Shown here one piece after another: positions 43,828-52,328 of a stretch of DNA of 64,000 nt. The notes beneath the pieces were generated by a model that was not told the origin of the DNA, did not search any database, and saw only the letters and a program-made list of their open reading frames with translations. Position 1 is the first letter of the stretch, and every line of letters starts with the position of its first letter. The stretch is from Actinopolyspora biskrensis. GTDB lineage: Bacteria > Actinomycetota > Actinomycetes > Mycobacteriales > Pseudonocardiaceae. The stretch is taken from contig NZ_JACBYW010000001.1 in assembly GCF_013408175.1 (NCBI RefSeq), positions 620,001 through 684,000 on the forward strand. Direction: 5' to 3'. The translations under genes were made by a program, and so were the position numbers.

Positions 43828-44147
43828 TGGACCTCCTGCTCGTTCATCGCCGGTTCGCACCGCCTAGCCCAGGTCGCTGGCAGGGCAGGTCCGGTGACTG
43901 TAGGGTCCCGGTCGCGCCACGCGGGCGCATCGAGGGCCGATCCGCACCGAACCTGCGTGGACGTGCGAAGGAGCAGGCACGAGCTGCCTCAAGCGCGTTC
44001 AGGCACCCGCGTGCAGGACTACTCAGGTATGCAGTAGCCCCCCGCGGCCGCCAGGCGGCACCGTTGCGGTGTGCGGTGACGCGCAGCGCGGATGGATTCG
44101 TCTTCCGCGCGGGTACTCCCCGATGTTGCTGGAGTGAGGTGGTTCGC
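43828..44147. promoter_or_regulatory. Central divergent promoter region of the indolocarbazole cluster
   Basis: 320 bases between rebG (minus) and rebO (plus), with no gene. It must drive both the tailoring operon and the core operon and is the most likely binding region of the LAL activator encoded at 52.2 kb. No clear boxes were assigned. Confidence 0.5.
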
Positions 44148-45689
44148 GTGTCCGACGAGAACCCGGCCGACGAGCCCGCGTGCTCGCGCCGTGGGAACAT
44201 CGGTACGCGCACGGTGGAACCGGGCTCCGCCGACGGTGCGCGCAAGAAGGTCACGATCCTCGGTGCCGGGATCGCCGGACTGGTGGCCGCCTACGAACTC
44301 GAACGGCTCGGCCACGACGTCGAAGTCCTCGAAGCCGACGCGCGGCCGGGAGGCCGCATCCACACCCGCCGGTTCGGCACCGGTCCGGACGCGCCCTACG
44401 CCGAACTCGGAGCGATGCGGGTGCCCGAGGAGCACCACCACACCTGGCACTACATCCGCGAGATGGGCCTGGCCGGAGCGGTGCGGACATTCGAAACCCT
44501 GCTCTCACACGACGAGACCTACCTGACAACGCGGTCCGGCCACCTGCGCCGCAGGGACGCCGCACCCGTGCTGGTCGACGAGTTCACTCAGCAACTGACC
44601 CACTCCCAGTACAGCAGTAACACCGTGCTGTTCGGAGCGTGGCTGGCTGCGCTGTCCGACGCCATAGCCCCCACCGAGTTCCGCGCGAACCTCGACGACA
44701 GCCTGCATCACGAACTGCTGGACCTCGTCGAGGAAACCGATCTCACCCCGCACCTGGTCGGATCGGCCCGCGACCAGATCGACCTGCATGGCTACTTCGC
44801 CGAGAATCCGCACTTGCGCACAAGCAGCAGTGGGCGACTGGCACGGTTTCTGCACGACGTCATCAACGAAACCAGCCCCGAGCTCATACGCCTGGCCGGA
44901 GGCATGGACCAGCTCGTACACCGTCTGGTCGAGCGGATCCGCGGCCGGATCACGTACGGGCAGCAAGTCGTCGGGATCGGCCAGCGCGGCGACCACACCG
45001 AACTGCACGTGCGTGATGGCGACACGACGAGCACTCGCCGTTGTGGCTATGTGCTGTGCACCATCCCGTTCTCGGTGCTGCGCCGCATTCCGTTGACGGG
45101 ATTCAGCGCGGCCAAGCAGGACCTCATCCGGCAGATGCGGTATTGGTCGGCGACGAAGGTGGCAGTGCACTGCAGTGCACCGCTCTGGGAACGAGACGGC
45201 ATCGTCGGCGGCGCATCGTCCGGTGGTGGCCGGATTCGGCAGATGTTCTATCCCGCCCGCGACGAGACCGGCCGCGACGGGGCGATCCTGATGGCCAGCT
45301 ACACCATGGGCAATGACGCTGACGTGCTCGGCGAGATGACTCCGGAGCGCAGGCACGCGGTGGTGCTCGAGGAAGCCGGGCGCATCCATCCCGAGCTGCA
45401 CGCCCCGGGCACAGTCCGCGATGTGGTCAGCTCGGCGTGGGGAGAACATCCGTTCACCCTTGGCGCCGGGGTGACTCGCTGGGGCAAGGACAGCGCGGAG
45501 TGCGAGCGGGAACGCGAGCTGGCTCAGCTTCCCGAAGGGCGCACGTTCTTCGCCGGGGAGCACTGTTCGTCGACCCCGGCGTGGGTCGACGGTGCCATCG
45601 AGTCGGCGGTGCAGGCCGTCGCCGCCATCGACGCGCACGCCGGGCATCCGGCGCCGACCGCTGCCACGCGAAGCGGGGTGGCGCGATGA
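44148..45689 (+). CDS. rebO: FAD-dependent L-tryptophan (7-chlorotryptophan) oxidase, RebO-like
   Basis: 513 residues from GTG 44148; GTG 44139 is possible. After a polar stretch of about 38 residues comes the FAD motif VTILGAGIAGLVAAYELERLG, then VLEADARPGGRIHTRRFG, and a flavin amine oxidase C-terminus TFFAGEHCSSTPAWVDGAIE. RebO oxidises 7-chloro-L-tryptophan to the imine of 7-chloroindole-3-pyruvate. RebO is about 473 residues, so this N-terminus is long. The stop overlaps the rebD start (ATGA), consistent with channelling of the unstable imine to RebD. Confidence 0.92.
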   Translation: MSDENPADEPACSRRGNIGTRTVEPGSADGARKKVTILGAGIAGLVAAYELERLGHDVEVLEADARPGGRIHTRRFGTGPDAPYAELGAMRVPEEHHHTWHYIREMGLAGAVRTFETLLSHDETYLTTRSGHLRRRDAAPVLVDEFTQQLTHSQYSSNTVLFGAWLAALSDAIAPTEFRANLDDSLHHELLDLVEETDLTPHLVGSARDQIDLHGYFAENPHLRTSSSGRLARFLHDVINETSPELIRLAGGMDQLVHRLVERIRGRITYGQQVVGIGQRGDHTELHVRDGDTTSTRRCGYVLCTIPFSVLRRIPLTGFSAAKQDLIRQMRYWSATKVAVHCSAPLWERDGIVGGASSGGGRIRQMFYPARDETGRDGAILMASYTMGNDADVLGEMTPERRHAVVLEEAGRIHPELHAPGTVRDVVSSAWGEHPFTLGAGVTRWGKDSAECERERELAQLPEGRTFFAGEHCSSTPAWVDGAIESAVQAVAAIDAHAGHPAPTAATRSGVAR

Positions 45690-48600
45690 GCATGTACGAT
45701 CTGCCACGGCTGCATTTCGCCGGCACGGCGTGGACGAGCTTGCCCACCGGTCCGCGCAACGGCCTGTTCGACGTGGCCACCAATACCGCACTCACCGAGG
45801 ACGGGGCCTTTTCCCCCGAGCGCGATCCGCGCGAATACCAGGACTATCTGCACGAGCGTGGACCCGCCGTCGACGCGGTGGGCTGTCCTGACCCGCACGG
45901 CACGTTCCGCGCAGGAACCGGATCGAACTTCGCGGGCAACGGCCACTTCTCCATCGACGCTGAGGTGATCAGCATGGAGACCCGGCCCGGCGACGTCCGC
46001 CGCAACGACCCGGTGATCGGGCGCAGCGTCGACATGTGGGGCCACTACAACGAATACCTGGCCACCACGTTCAACCGCGCCCGCGTTTTCGACCTCGATC
46101 CCGCGTCGAACTGGACCACGACGCTCATGATCGGGCACTTCTGCTTCGGACGTCAGGACCGATCCCTGGACACCGGCTACATGATGACGGGTCCTGTCAC
46201 CGGGTACCAACCACCTCGTTGGCACCGGTTCGACCCCGCCCAGGGGCCCCGGCGTGCTGAAGGATGGAACCAGCCCCACAACGTCATCCACCAGTTCGTG
46301 GTGCGCACCACCGACGGACTGCGGTGGTTGCGCGAATCCGGCGCCTCACCGGCGGTCACCGAGCTGGCCGCGGCTCTGCGGTCGCCGGGCGTCGAGGGAC
46401 TGGTCGTGCAGTTCGCCCTGCACGATCCGGTTCCGCCACCGGAACCGAACAGCTCAACCCGCTGGGGGCTGCACGGAACGATCGCGCCGTGGCGCGCCGA
46501 GGAACCGCGCACCGAACCCGCCGGACGTCTGCTTTCCCCGGTACGTCCCGACGTTGCCGGTTCCGGGCACCTGCCGCAGCTTACCGTGTGCGTCGCCGAG
46601 GACACCGCCACGTTCAACGTCCTCAACGCGTTGACCACGACCGAGGGCGACGCGCCCGGTGTTCTCGCTGAGCTCGGTAACCTCGAACTGCGCACGAGTG
46701 AAAGCGGCGAGCACATCGCGACTCTCGACACCGAGCTGTACCGGAATGTGCCGACCAGCAGCGGGGTGCTCACTGTGCCGGCCGTGCACGTCGATCTCGC
46801 CCACACCCAGGGGCTGAACTTGGTGCGCTGTGGCCGCACGTTGTACACCGAGGTCGAAACCCGCCTGGTCGTGGACGAGCCCACCTTGTTCGTCGAACAT
46901 CCCCGCCATACGGCCGATGCCGAGCACGACCGCGAACTGGTGGTGCACAGCTGGTACCGCGGGCGCCGTGCACCGGTCGGACCTGTGCACGCGCGCCAGT
47001 TCCGCAACCCGCGGGCCATGCCCCGCGCCGGGGCCACGACGTCACTCGACTCTCATGCCGTCGTGCAGCTGTGCGGCGACGAGGGCTACTGGACATCCGA
47101 GTGCACCGCCAGGGCTCACCCGCCCGGCCAGGCCCGATTCACCCTCCGCGGCGCACAAGGTGGGACCACCCGGCTGCTGATCAGCACTGATCCGGAAGCC
47201 GAGCCTCACAAAGGCGGTACACCCGCGCACACCGCCGCGGCGGCCTATGACAACGACGACGCGCTCGGTTACTGGGCGGCCACCGCCTGGGTGGCCGTAC
47301 GCGTGCTGCCGAACCACTGGCACCTCGACGCGATCGCCGAAGAGCAGGTCACGTTCGACGTGCTCTACCGCGATGTGTTCGCCTGCTACGAGCAGTGTTA
47401 CTCGTTCATGCGCAACGGCGTATTCAGCCTCGCCGACCGGTTCCGCGTCGAAACGCATCCGGACCTCATCTGGCAGATGTGTGACCCGGCCAACCGGGAC
47501 AAGACTTACTACATGCCGCCCTCCCGGGACCTGACCGCGCCGCAAGCGCGGTTGTTGCTGAAGTTTTTGCGCCAGCAGCGCAAACCCGATGCCGTGCCGG
47601 TGCTGCAGTCGGCCACACCTTGCGATGACCGTGGCATCACCACCCGGGACGACCTCGTCGAAACGCTGCGCCACGGCGTGCGCATCGAACTCGCGGTGAT
47701 GTTGCAGTACCTGTACGCGGCGTTTTCCGTGCCGACTTACGGCGCCGCGCTCGAATACGTGCGCACCGGCACCTGGACGCCGGACCAGCTGAGCCTGGCC
47801 TGCGGTGAGGGTGGCGAAACCCGCGACGAGGGCATCCGCGGCACGCTGATCGGGGTCGCCCGCGAGGAAATGATCCACTTCCTCGTGGTCAACAACATCC
47901 TCATGGCCATCGGCGAACCGTTCTATGTCCCCGACATCGACTTCGGCTCGATCAACAAGGACCTGATGGTGCCGTTGGACTTCGCGCTGGAGCCGCTGAA
48001 CGTGGGCAGTCTGCAGCGCTTCATCCAGATCGAACAGCCCGAAGGCCTGGACGGCGAAGTGCGGCGCGACGGCCTGCGCGGTCGGGAACCCCTCACCAGC
48101 GGTGTGGCCTACCGCTCACTGAGCGAGCTCTACGGCAACATCCGCGACGGCCTCCAGCGCATCCCCGACCTCTTCGCCGTCGAACCCGGTCGAGGCGGGG
48201 GAGAGCACCATCTGTTTCTGCGGGAATCGCTCAACACCGAGCACCCCGACTACCAGCTCGAAGTCGACGACTTGGCCAGCGCGCTGTTCGCGATCGACTT
48301 CGTGACTGAACAGGGCGAAGGCGGCACGCGCACCACCGAGACCGCCGACACGGACGAACAGTCCCACTACGACACGTTCCTGCAGCTGTCCGACCTGCTC
48401 ACGGCCGAACGCAGCCGGGCCCGGCAGGCCGCCCGGGCCCCGTGGACCCCGTCCTACCCCGTGATGCGCAACCCAACGCTGCGAGCCGGCGACCGATCAC
48501 GCGATCACGTCAGCGATCCCGTCGCTCAGGAGGCCATGCACCTGTTCAACCGCTCCTACGGCATGATGCTGCAGCTCATGGTCCAGCACTTCGGTCAGCA

Positions 48601-48904
48601 ACCTGACGCGAGCCTACGTCGATCGACCCTGATGAACACCGCGATCGACGTGATGACCGGGGTGCTGCGTCCCCTCGGTGAACTCCTGGTCACCCTGCCG
48701 TCGGGACGGCCCGGCAAAACGGCAGGGCCATCGTTCGAACTGGAGCACGTACCGGGATTCCTCTCCCGCCCGGACGTGGCGGCCCGCACCCTGGCCGCTC
48801 AATTCGACGAGCTCGTCCAGTCGGCACGGAAGTGCTCGCTGGTCCCGGGCCGGGTTACCGAGAACCTGCGGTTCCTGGCCGCACACTACCGCGCCGAGGT
48901 GTGA
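45686..48904 (+). CDS. rebD: Chromopyrrolic acid synthase, RebD/StaD-like
   Basis: 1,072 residues from ATG 45686; the frame extends upstream into rebO and that part is not used. The N-terminus MYDLPRLHFAGTAWTSLPTG is the VioB/RebD start. The C-terminal third contains LRHGVRIELAVMLQYLYAAF and ARE(E)MIHFLVVNNILMAIGE (ferritin-like His/Glu helices of the VioB family). This heme enzyme couples two indolepyruvate imines to chromopyrrolic acid (the 11,11'-dichloro form here, given RebH). The length is comparable to RebD and StaD. Translation is coupled to rebO. Confidence 0.93.
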   Translation: MSMYDLPRLHFAGTAWTSLPTGPRNGLFDVATNTALTEDGAFSPERDPREYQDYLHERGPAVDAVGCPDPHGTFRAGTGSNFAGNGHFSIDAEVISMETRPGDVRRNDPVIGRSVDMWGHYNEYLATTFNRARVFDLDPASNWTTTLMIGHFCFGRQDRSLDTGYMMTGPVTGYQPPRWHRFDPAQGPRRAEGWNQPHNVIHQFVVRTTDGLRWLRESGASPAVTELAAALRSPGVEGLVVQFALHDPVPPPEPNSSTRWGLHGTIAPWRAEEPRTEPAGRLLSPVRPDVAGSGHLPQLTVCVAEDTATFNVLNALTTTEGDAPGVLAELGNLELRTSESGEHIATLDTELYRNVPTSSGVLTVPAVHVDLAHTQGLNLVRCGRTLYTEVETRLVVDEPTLFVEHPRHTADAEHDRELVVHSWYRGRRAPVGPVHARQFRNPRAMPRAGATTSLDSHAVVQLCGDEGYWTSECTARAHPPGQARFTLRGAQGGTTRLLISTDPEAEPHKGGTPAHTAAAAYDNDDALGYWAATAWVAVRVLPNHWHLDAIAEEQVTFDVLYRDVFACYEQCYSFMRNGVFSLADRFRVETHPDLIWQMCDPANRDKTYYMPPSRDLTAPQARLLLKFLRQQRKPDAVPVLQSATPCDDRGITTRDDLVETLRHGVRIELAVMLQYLYAAFSVPTYGAALEYVRTGTWTPDQLSLACGEGGETRDEGIRGTLIGVAREEMIHFLVVNNILMAIGEPFYVPDIDFGSINKDLMVPLDFALEPLNVGSLQRFIQIEQPEGLDGEVRRDGLRGREPLTSGVAYRSLSELYGNIRDGLQRIPDLFAVEPGRGGGEHHLFLRESLNTEHPDYQLEVDDLASALFAIDFVTEQGEGGTRTTETADTDEQSHYDTFLQLSDLLTAERSRARQAARAPWTPSYPVMRNPTLRAGDRSRDHVSDPVAQEAMHLFNRSYGMMLQLMVQHFGQQPDASLRRSTLMNTAIDVMTGVLRPLGELLVTLPSGRPGKTAGPSFELEHVPGFLSRPDVAARTLAAQFDELVQSARKCSLVPGRVTENLRFLAAHYRAEV

Positions 48905-48932
48905 AACTCCGCAACGAGGAAGGTGGTCCGGA

Positions 48933-50579
48933 ATGGACGACGAGACCCGGGAGGTCGACGTGCTCATCGTCGGCGGCGGCCCGGTCGGCATGGCACTAGC
49001 CCTCGATCTGAGGTACCGGGGCGTGGACTGCCTGCTCGTGGAGTCCGGTGACGGAACCGTGTCGCATCCGAAGGTGAGCACGGTCGGCGCCCGCTCCATG
49101 GAGCTGTTTCGACGGTGGGGACTGGCCGAGGCGATCCGCAACGCGGGATGGCCCGGCGACCACCCGCTGGACGCGGCCTGGGTAACCGCGGTCGGTGAGC
49201 ACGAGCTCCACCGGCTGAAGCGGGGCACCGTGGACGACCGGCCCGCGCACGAGCACGTTCCCGAACCGGAAGCGGTGTGCCCGCAGCACTGGATGGCCCC
49301 GCTGCTGACCGGAGCACTGGGCGAGGTCCCCGCGGGGCCGCTGTGGCTGCGCTGCTCGCTGGAGGCCTTCGCCCAGGACGAGCACGGGGTGTCAGCCACC
49401 GTGTTCGACCACGGCACCGAACGACAGCACGCGATTCGCGCCCGGTACCTGGCCGGCTGCGACGGTGCTTCTTCCCCGGTGCGCACCCGCTGCGGAATCG
49501 ACTCTCCGGCCTTTCACCCGACCCGCACCTTCCGAAACATCCTGTTCCGCGCACCGGAACTGCGCACCCGGCTCGGCGACTCCAACGCGTTGTTCTACTT
49601 CCTCATGCTGTCCTCGTCACTGCGCTTTCCGATGCGCGCCATCGACGGCAGCGAGCTCTACCGACTCACAGTCGGCCTCGACGGCGACCACGAAGCCGAC
49701 GAACCAGCCCAAGAGCTGGTCGACCGAGCAGTAGCCGTGGAAACACCGATCGAGGTGCTGTCCGACAACCGCTGGCACCTCACCCACCGGGTCGCCGAGA
49801 GCTTCCGCGCCGGCCGGGTGTTCCTCGTCGGCGACGCGGCACACACGCTCTCCCCGTCCGGGGGATTCGGAATGAACACCGGCATCTGCAGCGCCGCCGA
49901 CCTCGGCTGGAAGTTGGCCGCCGTCCTCTCCGGGTGGGGCGGCGAGCACCTGCTGGACACCTACGAGCTCGAACGCCGCCCGGTAGCGGTGGAAAGCCTC
50001 GAAGAGGCCAACCTCAACCTCACCCGCACCGTCAACCGCAGCATCCCCGCGGAGCTGCGCGCGGACACGCCGGCCGGACGGCGAGCGCGCGAGCAGATGG
50101 TCCGGCGTCTGCGGGCCAGCGATGTCGGGCGGGAGTTCAACGCCCCGCACATCCACCTCGGGTTCCGCTACTTCTCGCCGGCCGTGGCCACCGACCCGCT
50201 CGATCCCACCGGCGCGGCACCGGTCACCGCGCCGCGGGCCACCACCGGCTCGCGGGCCCCGCACTGCTGGCTGCCCGACGACAGCTCGACGCTCGACCTG
50301 TTCGGCCGGGAATTCGTCCTGCTGCACGTCGCCGACACCGCCGACCTGGACGAGGTGCACCAGGCCTTCGCCGACCGCGGTATCCCGCTGCGCAGCGTGC
50401 ACTGCGCGCAGCGGGATGTCGCCGAGGCCTACGAGCTCTCGTACGTGCTCGTACGCCCGGACGGGCACGTCGCCTGGCGCGGCGAGCACTCCCCGGAAGA
50501 GCCGCATCGCCTGGCCGAGGCGGTGCGCGGAGCCGAACCGGCGCGCCACATCGACGAGACCGCGGCGGGCGCCCGGTGA
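48933..50579 (+). CDS. rebC: FAD-dependent aromatic hydroxylase, RebC/StaC-like
   Basis: 548 residues from ATG 48933; the frame upstream overlaps rebD. VDVLIVGGGPVGMALALDLR (FAD), DGASSPVRTRCGI (DG motif region) and VFLVGDAAHTLSPSGGFGMN (GD motif) are class A flavin monooxygenase hallmarks, and a thioredoxin-like C-terminal domain follows. With RebP it converts chromopyrrolic acid to the aglycone: RebC types give the imide (arcyriaflavin), StaC types the lactam (K252c). The context favours RebC, but I did not map the discriminating residues. The stop overlaps the P450 start (GTGA). Confidence 0.92.
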   Translation: MDDETREVDVLIVGGGPVGMALALDLRYRGVDCLLVESGDGTVSHPKVSTVGARSMELFRRWGLAEAIRNAGWPGDHPLDAAWVTAVGEHELHRLKRGTVDDRPAHEHVPEPEAVCPQHWMAPLLTGALGEVPAGPLWLRCSLEAFAQDEHGVSATVFDHGTERQHAIRARYLAGCDGASSPVRTRCGIDSPAFHPTRTFRNILFRAPELRTRLGDSNALFYFLMLSSSLRFPMRAIDGSELYRLTVGLDGDHEADEPAQELVDRAVAVETPIEVLSDNRWHLTHRVAESFRAGRVFLVGDAAHTLSPSGGFGMNTGICSAADLGWKLAAVLSGWGGEHLLDTYELERRPVAVESLEEANLNLTRTVNRSIPAELRADTPAGRRAREQMVRRLRASDVGREFNAPHIHLGFRYFSPAVATDPLDPTGAAPVTAPRATTGSRAPHCWLPDDSSTLDLFGREFVLLHVADTADLDEVHQAFADRGIPLRSVHCAQRDVAEAYELSYVLVRPDGHVAWRGEHSPEEPHRLAEAVRGAEPARHIDETAAGAR

Positions 50580-51847
50580 GCCCGGAGGTGTTACCGCCGT
50601 TCAACCCGACGGGGTGGAGCGAGCGAGAACTGGCGGACCCGTATCCCGTTTACACGCGCTACCGCGAGGCCGCGCCCGTCCACAGCGGTCTGCCCACCGA
50701 AGGGGAAACCGCGGTCTGGTACGTGTTCACCGCGGCCGAAACCGAGCACGTGCTCACTTCCCGGGATTACGGCCGTGACGCCACGTGCGGTGCCGCGCAG
50801 CGGACAGCGGTACCGTCGCTCCCGGACGGCAGACCCGGGCTGCGGCAACTGGTGCAGGACTGGCTGGTATTCCTCGACCCGCCGAAGCACACACGGCTGC
50901 GACGCATCCTCAGCGGCGAGTTCACCCCTCGTGTGGTCGACGCGCTGCGCCCGCGGATCGCGGAGATCACCCACGAACTGCTCGCAGGCATGCGCACGAA
51001 GCCGGTTACCGATCTCGTCGCCGGTTTTGCAGCACCGCTTCCTCTGGTGGTGATCGCCGAACTCCTGGGAGTGCCCCGTCGCCACCTCGATTGGTATCGC
51101 ACGCGGGCTCTTGCGCTGCAGGAGGCCAGCACCGCCCGGACTGGACAGTGCCCCGACGCGTACCGCCGATCGGATACCGCGGCCAGCGAGCTTCGCGACT
51201 ACTTCCTCGACCAGGTGCGCAGGAGTCGCCGCAGCGATCGGGAGGATCTTGTCGGATTGCTCGCTGCTGCGCGGCGCAGCGGCCTGTTCCTCGGCGACGA
51301 CGAGATCGCGGCCACATGCGTGCACCTGCTCACTGCGGGGCACGAGACCACGACGAACCTCCTCAGCAAAGCAGTGCTGATTATGTTGGACAGGCCGGAC
51401 GTGCGTGCACGGTTGCAGGATCATCCGGAGGAGGTGGGGACCGCCGTGGACGAATTCATCCGCTTCGACGGGCCGGTCCAGATGATTTCGCGGTGGGCCT
51501 ATCGCGACCACGAGCTGGCAGGTGCGCACATCCGTCAGGGCGACAAGGTCGTGCTCGTGCTCGGCTCTGCCAACCGCGATCCCGGCCGGTTCCACGATCC
51601 CGATGTGCTCGACCTCGATCGCGGGACGGGCAAGCATTGCGGATTCGGCATGGGAATCCACTTTTGTCTCGGTGCCGCATTGGCCCGCGCCGAATCCGAG
51701 ATCGCGATCACGGCGTTGCTGAAGAAAATTCATGAATTCAGCCGATCTGAGGACCCGATTATATACAATCAGGACCTGGTGTTCCACGGCCCGGCGACTC
51801 TTCCGCTGCGCACACGCACCGAACCCCATTCGTCGAGCACGGCTTGA
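50576..51847 (+). CDS. rebP: Cytochrome P450 for aryl-aryl coupling, RebP/StaP-like
   Basis: 423 residues from GTG 50576, overlapping the rebC stop. LLTAGHETTTNLL is an intact I-helix, VDEFIRF gives an ExxR-region variant, and FGMGIHFCLGAALARAE is the heme loop (Cys about residue 365). RebP/StaP performs intramolecular C-C bond formation of chromopyrrolic acid and oxidative decarboxylation, together with RebC. The ExxR helix reading DEFIRF (E-x-x-R) is present. It ends the rebO-rebD-rebC-rebP operon. Confidence 0.92.
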   Translation: MSPEVLPPFNPTGWSERELADPYPVYTRYREAAPVHSGLPTEGETAVWYVFTAAETEHVLTSRDYGRDATCGAAQRTAVPSLPDGRPGLRQLVQDWLVFLDPPKHTRLRRILSGEFTPRVVDALRPRIAEITHELLAGMRTKPVTDLVAGFAAPLPLVVIAELLGVPRRHLDWYRTRALALQEASTARTGQCPDAYRRSDTAASELRDYFLDQVRRSRRSDREDLVGLLAAARRSGLFLGDDEIAATCVHLLTAGHETTTNLLSKAVLIMLDRPDVRARLQDHPEEVGTAVDEFIRFDGPVQMISRWAYRDHELAGAHIRQGDKVVLVLGSANRDPGRFHDPDVLDLDRGTGKHCGFGMGIHFCLGAALARAESEIAITALLKKIHEFSRSEDPIIYNQDLVFHGPATLPLRTRTEPHSSSTA

Positions 51848-52202
51848 GGACGTGTTTCTCGCTCGTTCCTCAGAACCAGGGTACCGGTGGGGACCCGCGC
51901 GAGACGAACGACGTGACCGGTGGGCCTCGGTAGCCGGTTCCGTAGTGGTGGTGTTGGTGCTGGAGAAGCGCATGCGGTCATGCGGACCCCGTCCAAGTTC
52001 CTGCCGCCGACGGGGAAGCGGTTCGAGCGAGTGCTGCACGACCGAGACCGGGATCCTCGCGCGACAGCCTCATTCCCCGACGAAAGCTGCTTCGCTGTTC
52101 GTCGCCGCACACCACACAACAATCACCCTAACGGTTGTTCTTCTGAGAATTAAGGCAGAAAGAGCTAAATGTGGCATTGGCGAATTAGTTCGGTGATGTT
52201 AA
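51848..52202. promoter_or_regulatory. Leader region before the LAL regulator
   Basis: About 350 bases with no gene. AT content rises from 52125 (TTCTGAGAATTAAGGCAG), suggesting a promoter for the regulator. Confidence 0.45.
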
Positions 52203-52328
52203 TCTTCCCGACGAAGAGATTCGAACTCTGGGGGTGTGGTACTTGCTCTCGGAAAGGCGTACGCTGGCGTACTCAGCATGCGGCCAGAAGGAAAAGCGTA
52301 CCAACTACCGACTGAGCCCAGGGGAAGA
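52203..52328 (-). other. tRNA-like remnant or structured element
   Basis: The minus strand contains TCTTCCC at one end and GGGAAGA at the other (a perfect 7-bp pair), a D-arm-like GGCTCAGTCGGTAG, and a T-arm-like AGAGTTCGAATCTCT. The distance between the arms (about 90 bases) is too long for a tRNA and no anticodon arm is clear. It may be a disrupted tRNA gene or a chance structure. It overlaps the proposed first 30 codons of the regulator on the other strand. Confidence 0.3.

Noticed and set aside
52203..52328. A functional tRNA gene
   Set aside because: Arms are about 90 bases apart, no anticodon arm folds, and extra bases separate the T-arm from the acceptor strand. Kept only as a tRNA-like element.
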